Shown here piece by piece: positions 9,107 through 17,768 of a stretch of 64,000 nucleotides of DNA (within the stretch, counting starts at the first letter, position 1; the number at the start of each line of letters is the position of its first letter). The translations under genes and the position numbers were made by a program. The notes under the pieces are model-generated. The model saw nothing but the letters and a program-made list of their open reading frames with translations, was not told where the DNA came from and did not search any database. The stretch comes from Ancylothrix sp. D3o (GTDB lineage Bacteria; Cyanobacteriota; Cyanobacteriia; Cyanobacteriales; Oscillatoriaceae): contig NZ_JAMXEX010000001.1 in NCBI RefSeq assembly GCF_025370775.1, forward strand, positions 186,001 to 250,000, written 5' to 3'.

Positions 9107-10027
9107 GTGCTGTTAAAGCAGGTGATTATTGCTTATAAGGCGGGGGATGCTGTGAGCCGGCGCAGGGCTGAGCAGTGTGGGCGTGAGTTGGAAGAGCGGG
9201 GCTGTAAGGTTTTGATGGGGCCTTCTGGGCCTAATGATAATCCTTATCCGGTTTTTTTGGCTTCTGCTAGTTCTCCGATTGATTTGGCGATTGTTTTGGG
9301 TGGGGATGGTACGGCTTTGGCGGCGGCTCGTCAGGTGGCGGCTGATGGAATTCCAATTTTGGCGGTGAATGTGGGGGGGCATTTGGGGTTTTTGACGGAG
9401 CCTTCTGAGTTGTTCCAAGATTCTGTTGGGGTTTGGGATCGTTTGTTGGAGGATCGTTATGCAATTCAACGGCGGATGATGTTGCAGGCGACGATTTTTG
9501 ATGGCGGTCGTGAGAATTTAGAACCGGCTTCTGATCGGTTTTTGGCTTTAAATGAAATGTGTGTGAAACCGGCTGCTGTTGATCGTATGCCGACGGCTAT
9601 TTTGGAGATGGAAGTTGATGGGGAGGTGGTTGATCAATATCAAGGTGATGGGTTGATTGTGGCTACTCCAACGGGCTCAACTTGTTATACTGCTTCTGCG
9701 AATGGCCCGATTATTCACGATGCAATGGAGGCTATTGCTGTTACTCCTATTTGTCCTTTGAGTTTGTCGTCGCGTCCTGTGGTTTTGCCTCCTGGTTCTG
9801 TGGTGAGCATTTGGCCTTTGGCAAGTCGCGGTTCGGATATGAAGTTGTGGATGGATGGGGTTTTGGCTACTTCTATTTGGTCTGGTCAACGAGTTGATGT
9901 ACGGATGGCTGAGTGTCAGGCAAAGTTTATTATTTTGCGGGGCGATTATTCTTATTATCAAACTTTGCGAGAAAAGTTACAGTGGGCCGGTGCGCGCATT
10001 CGTTATGATAATAATCATCGCAATTAA
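9107..10027 (+). CDS. nadK: NAD(+) kinase
   Basis: NAD kinase (about 306 residues) phosphorylates NAD+ to NADP+ with ATP in the cytosol. The diagnostic motifs are VLGGDGTALAAAR (about residues 63-75), NVGGHLGFLTE and the NAD-contacting GDGLIVATPTGSTCYTASANGP region. It matches the longer of the two NAD kinase types usually found in cyanobacteria. The GTG at 9107 is chosen because homologues begin with LKQVIIAYKAGD; an upstream start at 9065 would add 14 unusual residues. Monocistronic, with terminators on both sides. Confidence 0.92.
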   Translation: MLLKQVIIAYKAGDAVSRRRAEQCGRELEERGCKVLMGPSGPNDNPYPVFLASASSPIDLAIVLGGDGTALAAARQVAADGIPILAVNVGGHLGFLTEPSELFQDSVGVWDRLLEDRYAIQRRMMLQATIFDGGRENLEPASDRFLALNEMCVKPAAVDRMPTAILEMEVDGEVVDQYQGDGLIVATPTGSTCYTASANGPIIHDAMEAIAVTPICPLSLSSRPVVLPPGSVVSIWPLASRGSDMKLWMDGVLATSIWSGQRVDVRMAECQAKFIILRGDYSYYQTLREKLQWAGARIRYDNNHRN

Positions 10028-10043
10028 TCAAGTTTTTGCTCAT

Positions 10044-10076
10044 AAAAACCCGGTCTTTTTAAGGCACCGGGTTTTT
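10044..10076 (+). terminator. Intrinsic terminator after nadK
   Basis: AAAAACCCGGT and ACCGGGTTTTT form an 11-base-pair hairpin ending in a T-run. As its 5' arm is A-rich, it can also serve the converging gene on the other strand. Confidence 0.85.
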
Positions 10077-10089
10077 AGCTATTTGGAGG

Positions 10090-11175
10090 TTATTTTAATT
10101 TGGTATTCGCTGCGGGGGTGGGTGGAGTTGTGGTTATGCGAATTGAGCGGTCGGAACTTTGAAACGCCCAGGTAATTTTGAGTTCATTGCAGAAGTCTGC
10201 TAATAAAACATGAGTGCTGTTGTCGATAAGAATTCCTTGCATAAATGGACGGGCAGGAAATTTTTGGTCGTTGATGGCTTCGCCTTCTTCGTCTTCGGGC
10301 CGGTTTATATAAATATCAACGCTTCTGTAACCCATGAGTACGGGGGAATCAGCGAGATATTTGGGGGTAAATTTTTCGCTCAAGAGGTTGATATAAACGG
10401 GGTCTTTGTTGACTCTGAGGGAAATTTTTAAGGCTTCTGTAAGTTTGGTTAGTTGGACGTAGCAACGGTTGTCTGATAAGACGTAGCCGGTGGCGATTAA
10501 TTTTGAATCAAGATAAATTTTACATTCGTTGGAGGGGGTGGGAGTTGCCGGTTTAATGACGATTTCGGGGGTGGTCATTTTTGTGAGGTATTTTTTGATT
10601 TTATCGCGGAGGATAAAACCGCCTTCTCCTTTGCGTTCGTTGGGTTTAAGTTGCCATAAATCCCAGCGTTCAACAAATCCCCCCGGCCATCCATCAAACC
10701 AGGAGGAAGGGCCGTAATTTTCGTGGGGTAATCCTAATGCGCGAGCTCTGTCCATGTACTGATCTGCTTGGGGTGTGGAGGTGGGGAGTCTCCAACCAGA
10801 AACTTTTTTAGCTCTTTCGATGGAAAAGTCTCGATTTGCGGCTGCTTCTGCGTGGGTTAATATGCGCGTGATGGTCACTTGATCGGGTTTCCAACCAAGT
10901 TTAAATGCGAGTTGAGCGACTTCTTTGCAAAGGTTTTCAATTTGAATTTCTGTGGGGGGATAGTCTTCCCAACCGTCGCCTCCCATGCAGGAAATTGCCA
11001 TGCCAACGGAGTCTTGATTTCGGCAGGCGGTGTGTTCTGGCAGAAATTGGTCGTAGGCTGTGAGGCGTCTTACTTTACCGTTTCCTAATACAACGGTGTG
11101 ATAGTGACCGGCTTCTACCCAGTTATAGGGGGTAGCTGTCCAGTGAAGGTAGATTTTTTTGATGGTTTGACCCAT
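10090..11175 (-). CDS. N-acetylmuramoyl-L-alanine amidase-like (PGRP/amidase_2 fold) protein
   Basis: The 361-residue protein starts with an amidase_2-like domain: LHWTATPYNW and HTACRNQDSVGMAISCMGG supply candidate zinc histidines, and RILTHAEAAANRDF the later His. Such domains cleave the lactyl-amide bond in peptidoglycan, or bind it. The C-terminal 150 residues (KIYLDSKLIATGYVLSDNRC onward) resemble stalk-type beta modules. No signal peptide is seen from the ATG at 11175, which has AAAGGA upstream. A longer reading frame from a TTG at 11274 exists but looks less likely. It converges on nadK. Confidence 0.7.
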   Translation of the reverse strand: MGQTIKKIYLHWTATPYNWVEAGHYHTVVLGNGKVRRLTAYDQFLPEHTACRNQDSVGMAISCMGGDGWEDYPPTEIQIENLCKEVAQLAFKLGWKPDQVTITRILTHAEAAANRDFSIERAKKVSGWRLPTSTPQADQYMDRARALGLPHENYGPSSWFDGWPGGFVERWDLWQLKPNERKGEGGFILRDKIKKYLTKMTTPEIVIKPATPTPSNECKIYLDSKLIATGYVLSDNRCYVQLTKLTEALKISLRVNKDPVYINLLSEKFTPKYLADSPVLMGYRSVDIYINRPEDEEGEAINDQKFPARPFMQGILIDNSTHVLLADFCNELKITWAFQSSDRSIRITTTPPTPAANTKLK

Positions 11176-11486
11176 TTTTTTTCCTTTTTTTGATGTGTTT
11201 TCAGGTGAGATAATTTTCAGTTTTTTTGAACCCTCTGCCTGCTCGTCTTTTTTTGTCGGCAAGCTTTTGGACAATGGGAACTTTTAGCTCGATAGGTCGG
11301 TCTGGTCTGTTCTAACTTCTATTGTCTAGCCTGTCGGTACTTTTGAACACAAACTGGTCTGAAGTTATAAATAAAAGTTAACAATTTTGGCTGAGTGGAT
11401 CAGGAAAAAAATAACAACAATTCGGCCTTTTTTCGGGATCAAGAGAGGTGGCTGAGCCAGCCAAAGCATTAAACAGGAGGAACCAG
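11176..11486. other. Divergent intergenic region
   Basis: About 310 bases between the divergent amidase and MFS genes. I see no ORF, RNA or repeat worth naming; it presumably holds the two promoters. If the amidase uses its upstream TTG start, the gap shrinks to about 210 bases. Confidence 0.5.
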
Positions 11487-12680
11487 ATGAGCAATACAAT
11501 AGTTACGCGGGGGATTTTGTGGCGCTGCGTTTGGGGTTTGGCAGCGTTACAAGCGGCGATTACGTTTAGCTGGATGGCTTATGAGATATCCCAGCCGAAA
11601 ATTTTGCAAACCTATGAGTTTACGGGTTTAGTAGTTTATTTTGGCATGGCTCAAGGTTTGCTGAGTGCGGTTATTGATCCGTTAATAGGGGCTTTTTCTG
11701 ACCGATTCCAGATTACTACTGGCAGCCGGTGGCCTGTTATTAATATTGGTGTGATTTTAACGGGTTTAATTTTCGTTTCTGTGGCTTTGACTTTGCAAAT
11801 TAATCCTTCTGTTGGTTGGCGTTGGGTGTTGCCGGTTTTGATGTTATTTTGGGTTGCTTCGATGAAAATTTTTCAAACTCCGGCTATTTCGTTATTGAGC
11901 CGTTATGCTCCTCCTGATGAGTTACCTAGAGCGAATGCGGTTTTAACTTTGGTGGCGGGTTTGGTGGGTTCTTTGGGGCCGTTTGTGGGCAAGGTTATTG
12001 ATTTGCTTGGGGGTGTTGTTACGTTTTTGTTGGGAGCAATTGTGTTAGTTTTGGCGGCTACTGTGATGAAGTATCTTTTACCAAGAAAAGCGCTAAATGT
12101 CAAAACTAACCGGATATATTATCGAGAAAAGTTATCTTTTTTTATTTATATTTTTGTGGTAGGCGTCTGTGCGGGAATGTTGGTTAATTTTGTGTTGGCA
12201 GTTTTTCCGATAGTTTTGCAAGAAGAGTTAGCGGTGGGGGTGGAGTTTATTGCAGCTTTAATGTTGTTTGTGGCGGGTGTGAGTGCTATTTTTTTAGGCA
12301 ATTTAGCGGTTAAATTAGGGAATCAAAAGGCTTTATTGTTGGGAATGGGTGGGTTAACCGGCTTGATGGCGTTGGCGGTTGTTAACAGTAGTGCTGCTGT
12401 GGCATTTGCGTTAATAATTGGGTTGGGTTTGGGGTTAAGTATGGTGTTTAATTGTGGGGTTCCTTTTGCTTTGGAGGTAGTCTCTGAGGGAAAAACCGGT
12501 TTAGCGACTGGTTTATATTTGGGAGGTAATGGGGCGGCAATGGTATTATTTAGGATGATTAATCTTTGGTTTGGAAAAATGAATGGGATTAATGCTGTTT
12601 TGGGGGCAGTTATTGTATTTGGGGTTGCTCTTATTTGTGTGCCGGCTTCTCGACGGACTATGACAGCAAGAAATGAGTAA
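11487..12680 (+). CDS. MFS transporter
   Basis: A 397-residue polytopic protein of the major facilitator superfamily with about twelve hydrophobic segments. Typical features are LLSAVIDPLIGAFSDRF (loop 2-3, the D-x-G-x-SDR type) and a basic stretch near PRKALNVKTNR at the mid-protein loop. The second half repeats the fold (LGNLAVKLGNQKALLLG). The overall pattern recalls the GPH/PucC-like branches, but the substrate cannot be told. The ATG at 11487 follows AGGAGGA; an earlier in-frame start at 11448 is less likely. Confidence 0.75.
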   Translation: MSNTIVTRGILWRCVWGLAALQAAITFSWMAYEISQPKILQTYEFTGLVVYFGMAQGLLSAVIDPLIGAFSDRFQITTGSRWPVINIGVILTGLIFVSVALTLQINPSVGWRWVLPVLMLFWVASMKIFQTPAISLLSRYAPPDELPRANAVLTLVAGLVGSLGPFVGKVIDLLGGVVTFLLGAIVLVLAATVMKYLLPRKALNVKTNRIYYREKLSFFIYIFVVGVCAGMLVNFVLAVFPIVLQEELAVGVEFIAALMLFVAGVSAIFLGNLAVKLGNQKALLLGMGGLTGLMALAVVNSSAAVAFALIIGLGLGLSMVFNCGVPFALEVVSEGKTGLATGLYLGGNGAAMVLFRMINLWFGKMNGINAVLGAVIVFGVALICVPASRRTMTARNE

Positions 12681-12876
12681 ATTGAGCAAGCGACCGGCAT
12701 TTTATCTGTTTGAATGTAGTTTCGGGAAATTCACGAATTGTGTAAGGGTGTTATGATTTGCTAAAATCTCAAGACTCTGATTTAAGAATCTCATACTTTT
12801 TTGCCGGCAACGGTTGCAAAGCATCACAAATTACAGTTTCATGTCATCATCTACCAACACAAGGATATCCTCAGCT

Positions 12877-15225
12877 ATGATAGGTCAACTTTTAGACAGA
12901 CGTTATCGAATTACCGAAATTATTGGAACGGCGGAATTTGGACACATCTATCTGGCCAAAGACACCCACCGGCCAGGACATCCAGAATGTTTTGTCAAGC
13001 ATTTAAAACCATCGGCAAATGATGTCAAGCTTTTGGAAACTGCTCGTCGATTGTTTGATAAGGAAGCGGAAATTTTAGAAAAGTTAGGTCAGCATGAACA
13101 AATCCCCCAATTATTTGCTTATTTTGAAGAAAATAAAGAGTTTTATTTAGTTGAAGAATTTGTGCCTGGTCATTCTTTGGCAGAGGAAATTTTACCGGGT
13201 AAACCGTTGCTAGAAAATCAGGTAATGACTTTGATGCGGGAAGTGCTGGAAATTTTGGTTTTTGTGCATAAACATGGAGTAATTCACAGAGATATTAAAC
13301 CAAGTAATTTAATTCGCCGGCATCCTGATGGAAAATTAGTTTTAATTGATTTTGGCGCTGTTAAAGAAATTGGTACCCAGTTTTCCCAAACTCCAATGCC
13401 GCCGACGATGCGAATAGGAACAATGGAATATATGCCGGTGGAGCAATTTCAATATAACCCCCAATTAAATAGCGATATTTATGCGCTGGGGATGATTGGC
13501 ATTCAAGCTTTGACAGGTTTACCGATTTATGATTTGCCAAAGCTTCGAGATCCTAAACATTTCCAGAATGGGGATATTGTCTGGCGACATTTGGCAATTG
13601 TAGGGGCGGAGTTTGCGGATATTTTAGATAAAATGGTGCGCCATGATTACCGACAGCGCTATCAGTCTTCGTCTGAGGTGTTGGCGGATTTAATTAAAAT
13701 TGGCGACCGTTCAGGAATTCGGGTTCCTAAGCTAATGATTTATCGGGAAGAAGTGGAAAGACGTGCAAGCAGTCGTGGTGAAGTTTCGGTGGTGGGACGC
13801 AGTATTTTAGATGCGCTTCGTAATAGTTTGGAGTTGGAATCTGAGGAGGCGGAGAAAATAGAAGAGGAAGTTTTAAGACCTTATCGAAATTATCAAGAAA
13901 AAGTTGACCAATACCGGCGAGCTTTGGTGGAAGCGCGAAAACAAGAAAACCCACTTTCTCAAGAGACTTTGGATGAGTTGAAACGGTTGCAGCAAGTTTT
14001 AGGTTTAAAGGATGAGGATATTACAAAAATAGAAAATAAGCTGGGGGGAAAACTGCCGGCTATTAAGTTATCTCCTACTTTGCCAAATTGGAAGTTTCCG
14101 AGTCGTTGGTGGGCAATTGGTGTGGCCGGTTTGCTGGGTATTGGCGTTATTTGGGGAGTGGTCAAGTTTTTTGAATCTACGCAGCGCCGGCAGGGTTTAG
14201 AAAAGCAATTAAGCGCTATTGAGTCTTTAGCTAAAGAGGGAAATTACGAAAAGTGTATTGAACAGGCTAAGGGCTTTCCACAAAATAGCAGTTTTTATTA
14301 TAAATCGGAGCGAGTTTTAAAGCTGTGTGAAGCCGGTATTAATTGGAAAAATGCAGAAGTGAAGACGTTAACCGGCCATACGGATGCTGTGGGTGCAGTT
14401 GCGTTTAGTCCCGATGGCAAGCTGTTAGCAACCGGCAGTCGAGATAAAACAATAAAAATTTGGGATTTGGCAAAAAATGAGGTGATTCGCAGTTTAGATG
14501 GCGATAAGGGTGCAGTTTGGACGGTGGCGTTTAGTCCTGATGGCAAGCAGTTAGCAACCGGCAGTTTTTTTTGGAGAGTTTTGTTATTTAATGCCGAAAC
14601 TGGTGATTTAATTCGCACTATGGAACATGACGCGGCGGTGTGGAGTGTGGCGTTTAATCCTAATGGGAATAATTTGGCGACGGGAAGTGAGGATAAAAAG
14701 ATTAAGGTTTGGAATTTGGAGACGGGGAGGCCGGTTTATACCCTAGGAGATCATGCAGATTATGTGTATTCGCTTGCAATTAGTGGTGATGGTAAAACTA
14801 TGGTGAGTGGAAGTCGGGATGGAACTCTTAAAATTTGGGAGTTTGGCACCGGCACTTTATTACATAATCTTTCTGGACATTTAAGTGATGTTCGTGCGGT
14901 GGCGATTAGTCGGGATGGTAGGACGGTGGTGAGTGGAAGTTATGATAAAACTTTGAAAGTTTGGAATGCAGAAACAGGTGATTTAATTCGCACAATTGAA
15001 GCACATTCTGATCAAATTGTGGGGCTGGCGATCAGTCCTGATGGCAAAACAATTGCGAGTGGAAGTAAGGATAAAACGGTGAAGCTTTGGAGTTTAGATT
15101 CTGGGGAGTTGATTAATACTCTTGAGGGTCATTCTGATGAGGTTTATGCGGTGCAGTTTAGTCCTGATGGCAAAAGCCTTGCAAGTTCGGGAAAAGATAA
15201 TTCTGTGAAACTTTGGTTTAGATGA
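12877..15225 (+). CDS. Serine/threonine protein kinase fused to WD40 repeats
   Basis: The N-terminal half is a Hanks-type kinase: glycine-rich loop IIGTAEFGHIYLAKD, catalytic HRDIKPSNLI, DFGAVKEIG, and APE-region GTMEYMPVEQF. A coiled linker is followed by one membrane helix (WWAIGVAGLLGIGVIWGVV), then seven WD40 repeats each with GH-x-AVAFSPDG and SGS-DKT-K-W elements, enough for a closed propeller. This architecture is frequent in filamentous cyanobacteria and acts at a membrane in signalling; the target is unknown. The ATG at 12877 (MIGQLLDRRYRI) is preferred; in-frame starts at 12841 (ATG) and 12814 (TTG) would lengthen it. Confidence 0.88.
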   Translation: MIGQLLDRRYRITEIIGTAEFGHIYLAKDTHRPGHPECFVKHLKPSANDVKLLETARRLFDKEAEILEKLGQHEQIPQLFAYFEENKEFYLVEEFVPGHSLAEEILPGKPLLENQVMTLMREVLEILVFVHKHGVIHRDIKPSNLIRRHPDGKLVLIDFGAVKEIGTQFSQTPMPPTMRIGTMEYMPVEQFQYNPQLNSDIYALGMIGIQALTGLPIYDLPKLRDPKHFQNGDIVWRHLAIVGAEFADILDKMVRHDYRQRYQSSSEVLADLIKIGDRSGIRVPKLMIYREEVERRASSRGEVSVVGRSILDALRNSLELESEEAEKIEEEVLRPYRNYQEKVDQYRRALVEARKQENPLSQETLDELKRLQQVLGLKDEDITKIENKLGGKLPAIKLSPTLPNWKFPSRWWAIGVAGLLGIGVIWGVVKFFESTQRRQGLEKQLSAIESLAKEGNYEKCIEQAKGFPQNSSFYYKSERVLKLCEAGINWKNAEVKTLTGHTDAVGAVAFSPDGKLLATGSRDKTIKIWDLAKNEVIRSLDGDKGAVWTVAFSPDGKQLATGSFFWRVLLFNAETGDLIRTMEHDAAVWSVAFNPNGNNLATGSEDKKIKVWNLETGRPVYTLGDHADYVYSLAISGDGKTMVSGSRDGTLKIWEFGTGTLLHNLSGHLSDVRAVAISRDGRTVVSGSYDKTLKVWNAETGDLIRTIEAHSDQIVGLAISPDGKTIASGSKDKTVKLWSLDSGELINTLEGHSDEVYAVQFSPDGKSLASSGKDNSVKLWFR

Positions 15226-15384
15226 TGGGGCGAAAATGCAATAAATTAAGGAGCTATTTCTGCTTTTTTCGGGCTTTGGTGGGGCGGGAATAAGGGAGAT
15301 TATTGTTTAGAGGCTAAGGCTAGGGAGAACCGGCCCCTACAAGGCTAATGGATGGGCGAATATGGGGGTTTTGGAGAAATTAAA

Positions 15385-15415
15385 AAAAGCCGGCTTCTTA
15401 GGGCAACCGGCTTTT
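15385..15415 (+). terminator. Bidirectional intrinsic terminator
   Basis: AAAAGCCGG and CCGGCTTTT form a hairpin in the gap between the kinase and the convergent DUF2103 gene. The A-run and T-run flanks allow function on both strands. Confidence 0.7.
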
Positions 15416-15491
15416 AGGTAGATGCTATTTTTAGATTGTTTCACAGACACTAACCAATTGAAATGTAGAACAAAAAGCCATTAAAGAAAAG

Positions 15492-15788
15492 TTATTTTTT
15501 CTTGATGGCTAATTCTAGGGCTGATTCTAGCTCTTTTTGAGAGAGTGCGGTGATAATAAATACTTCTTGAACAGTTTTGCCTTGTCTGGCAATTAATTTA
15601 AAGCCGCCACGAATGGGAACAGAAATTCTGACGGTCATGTGGGGGATGTGCCCTTTGACGTTGCTGATAACGCCGGGGGTGACGGTTTGAATGCCGGCGC
15701 ATTTGCACAGGCGCTCTAAAATTGCAATTAATCCCGGTAAATGGGTCGAATGATTCCAAACAAGTCTGCCGGTGGTTGAATTTGGCAT
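15492..15788 (-). CDS. DUF2103 family protein (cyanobacterial)
   Basis: A 98-residue protein with one Cys pair (RLCKCAGIQTVTPG) and His residues (WNHSTHLPG, GHIPHM) that suggest metal binding. It resembles the small cyanobacterial DUF2103 family described as predicted metal-binding. Function is unknown. The ATG at 15788 (MPNSTTGRLVW) is preferred over 15803. It is divergent from nothing nearby and shares its orientation with clpS. Confidence 0.65.
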   Translation of the reverse strand: MPNSTTGRLVWNHSTHLPGLIAILERLCKCAGIQTVTPGVISNVKGHIPHMTVRISVPIRGGFKLIARQGKTVQEVFIITALSQKELESALELAIKKK

Positions 15789-15892
15789 AATTTTTGCCTC
15801 CAAATCAGTACCTTTTTAGTTTAGGCTGCTTATTGACAAAAACTATTAATTTTCACGTCACAGGGTAAAAAGATTCCACCGGCCTTGTGAAT

Positions 15893-16219
15893 TTATGCTT
15901 TTTCCAGCGGCGCCATTGTTAAACCGGCCCGACTTAGCTGCTGATGGTATAGTTCAGCTTGTTCTTGCGGCCCCACCCACACGGTTGCTTGTCCTTGAAA
16001 ATGTACTTGATTGGTGAGATCCCAGGCGAGGTCTCCTGTCATCCCTGGAATATATTTCATCAAACATTCAGCAACGTGCTCAAAGGTATTAAAATCATCA
16101 TTTAAGACGATTACCTTGTAATTTGGATAAGGTTTTTGGATGACTTGACTGGCACGATCTGGCGTGACTGTGGGAGAAGTTGCCATTGCGTGAGCCGGTG
16201 TTGAAATTACCGTTGTCAT
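15893..16219 (-). CDS. clpS: ATP-dependent Clp protease adaptor ClpS
   Basis: A 108-residue adaptor. The N-degron pocket signature NDDFNTFEHVAECLMKYIPG is clear (about residues 41-60), followed by the usual HFQGQATVWVG and EQAELYHQQL. It delivers N-end-rule substrates to ClpC/ClpP. The N-terminal extension (STPAHAMATSPTVTPDRAS) is flexible, as in cyanobacterial homologues. Start ATG at 16219; a GTG at 16249 is possible. Confidence 0.92.
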   Translation of the reverse strand: MTTVISTPAHAMATSPTVTPDRASQVIQKPYPNYKVIVLNDDFNTFEHVAECLMKYIPGMTGDLAWDLTNQVHFQGQATVWVGPQEQAELYHQQLSRAGLTMAPLEKA

Positions 16220-16412
16220 AGGAGCGTTAAGGGAATTACTTTTACACAAACTAACAAAATAGCGTTTAGCAATATTTTATTTCAAGCCCAGGAGTGTCTG
16301 GGGATTAGTAGTTAACTACGATAGCCAGAGGGCAAAAAACAATTCACCTCAGAGATCGCCTGACCTCTGAGGTGAAGATGCCAGTGGGGTTTCTGGCGTT
16401 TAATTTTGCAAT

Positions 16413-16485
16413 CGGAGCGGCGGGATTTGAACCCACGACCCCTACTACCCCAAAGTAGTGCGCTACCAAGCTGCGCTACGCCCCG
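16413..16485 (-). tRNA. tRNA-Pro(GGG)
   Basis: On the minus strand the cloverleaf has acceptor CGGGGCG, D-arm AGCGCAGCTTGGTAGCGC, anticodon stem CTACT/AGTAG with loop TTGGGGT (anticodon GGG) and T-arm GTGGG-TTCAAAT-CCCGC. CCA is not encoded. Confidence 0.93.
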
Positions 16486-16535
16486 CCTGCGAATATTTAT
16501 ATTAGCACAACCAGCAAGAAAGTCAACCCCTTTTT

Positions 16536-16901
16536 TCAAAAAACTTTTAAGGTTTCGATGGCGGTGATCATTTCGCTCACTGCCGCTGGTGGCCATTTGC
16601 CCTCGGCTCCGCGTCCTGAATAGAGGATAAAGTGGAGGCTGTAGGCGCTGGGATAGCCTTCTACCTCCATCCACAATTGTTCGCTTTCGGCTTCGCAGCT
16701 TATTTTCTCTTCTTCCATGAGTTCGGTTGTCATTTGCTGCATTGTGTCGCTTAGTTGTTTGGCAAGTCTACAAAAGTCATTTAATTCGGCTTCTGTGAGT
16801 TCTATTGCCCAATTTTCTCCTGCTACTAACCCGTTATATTGCGATGCGTTTGGTTGCCATCCTAAACGCCAACCATTGCCGGTTTTTATGATACGTTCCA
16901 T
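16536..16901 (-). CDS. DUF1818 family protein (cyanobacterial)
   Basis: A 121-residue soluble protein starting MERIIKTGNGWRLGW, with GENWAIELTEAELNDFCRL and the aromatic C-terminal half AYSLHFILYSGRGAEGKWP. This matches what I know of the cyanobacterial/plastid DUF1818 family; no enzymatic motif is visible and the function is unknown. It lies just upstream of tRNA-Pro(GGG) on the same strand. Confidence 0.7.
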   Translation of the reverse strand: MERIIKTGNGWRLGWQPNASQYNGLVAGENWAIELTEAELNDFCRLAKQLSDTMQQMTTELMEEEKISCEAESEQLWMEVEGYPSAYSLHFILYSGRGAEGKWPPAAVSEMITAIETLKVF

Positions 16902-17028
16902 CGGGGTATTTTTGATTGCCAGATTTTAGGTTTTCTAATAATACTAGAGCCTATTTTGATGTTTTTTTGTTGGGGTGTTTTTTTTAACCGCAGATGTATA
17001 GCGCTCATGTTGCCTGCTCCACCAGTGG

Positions 17029-17047
17029 GGCGGGCATCCTGCCCGCC
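17029..17047. repeat. GGCGGGCA/TGCCCGCC palindrome, dispersed type
   Basis: An 8-base inverted repeat around TCC. A larger relative with the same GGGGCGGGCAT start sits at 61503-61603, so it is a dispersed element. Confidence 0.55.
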
Positions 17048-17154
17048 ATTTTGTGAGAAAATATATCATGCTGCTTAAATTGCCAAGAATACGGGTGTAA
17101 TGATAAAATTTAACTTTCGCCTAAAGCAGCCAACTTATTGCCGGAGGCAACACT

Positions 17155-17721
17155 ATGACACTAACAGCCCAAAAATATTACACCTTTGAAGAGTATCTAA
17201 GCTACTGTGATGGCACAGATAGCAAATATGAACTATTTAATGGAGAATTAAAACCTATGCCCCCAGCTAGTGGAATTCATGCGCTGATTTTGGTTTATAT
17301 TTACGATGTGTTGAAAGCTGAAATCAACCGTTTAAATCGAGATTGGAAAGTCATTCCTAGTAATGTGGGCGTTCGGACGGCTGATAAAAAATCTCGAATT
17401 CCTGACTTAGTGATTCTTTCACAAAACCAGTGCGAAGAAATCAGAACCATGTCCTGCGCTGTGTTGGAAAACCCCCCACTTCTGGCAGTGGAAATTGTCA
17501 GCCCCGGCAACCCCCAAGATGATTATCGTTACAAACGTTCAGAATATGCAGTAGTGGCAATTCCTGAATATTGGATTGTCGATCCGATTGAAGCAAAGGT
17601 GACAGTTTTACAGTTAATTGATGGGTTTTATGATGAGGCTGTGTTCACCGGCCCGCAAACTCTCATTTCCCCAACTTTTCCCGAATTAACCCTCACCGCC
17701 GAGCAAATTTTAAATGGATAA
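17155..17721 (+). CDS. Uma2 family (PD-(D/E)XK-fold) endonuclease-like protein
   Basis: A 188-residue protein of the Uma2/DUF820 family, greatly expanded in cyanobacteria. The order is YTFEEYLSYC, KYELFNGELKPM (first acid), RIPDLVILS (D), PPLLAVEIVSPGN (E-x-V motif) and YRYKRSEYAVVAIPEYWIVDP (K). These fit a restriction-endonuclease-like fold; activity has rarely been shown. Single gene with GGAGG upstream. Confidence 0.85.
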   Translation: MTLTAQKYYTFEEYLSYCDGTDSKYELFNGELKPMPPASGIHALILVYIYDVLKAEINRLNRDWKVIPSNVGVRTADKKSRIPDLVILSQNQCEEIRTMSCAVLENPPLLAVEIVSPGNPQDDYRYKRSEYAVVAIPEYWIVDPIEAKVTVLQLIDGFYDEAVFTGPQTLISPTFPELTLTAEQILNG

Positions 17722-17768
17722 AAAATAACCCGTCGGCGCGGGTTTTATTTCAGCTTTCCACTAAAAAA

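Noticed and set aside
16312-16674. Minus-strand 120-codon frame
   Set aside because: It runs across tRNA-Pro(GGG) and overlaps the DUF1818 gene in another frame.
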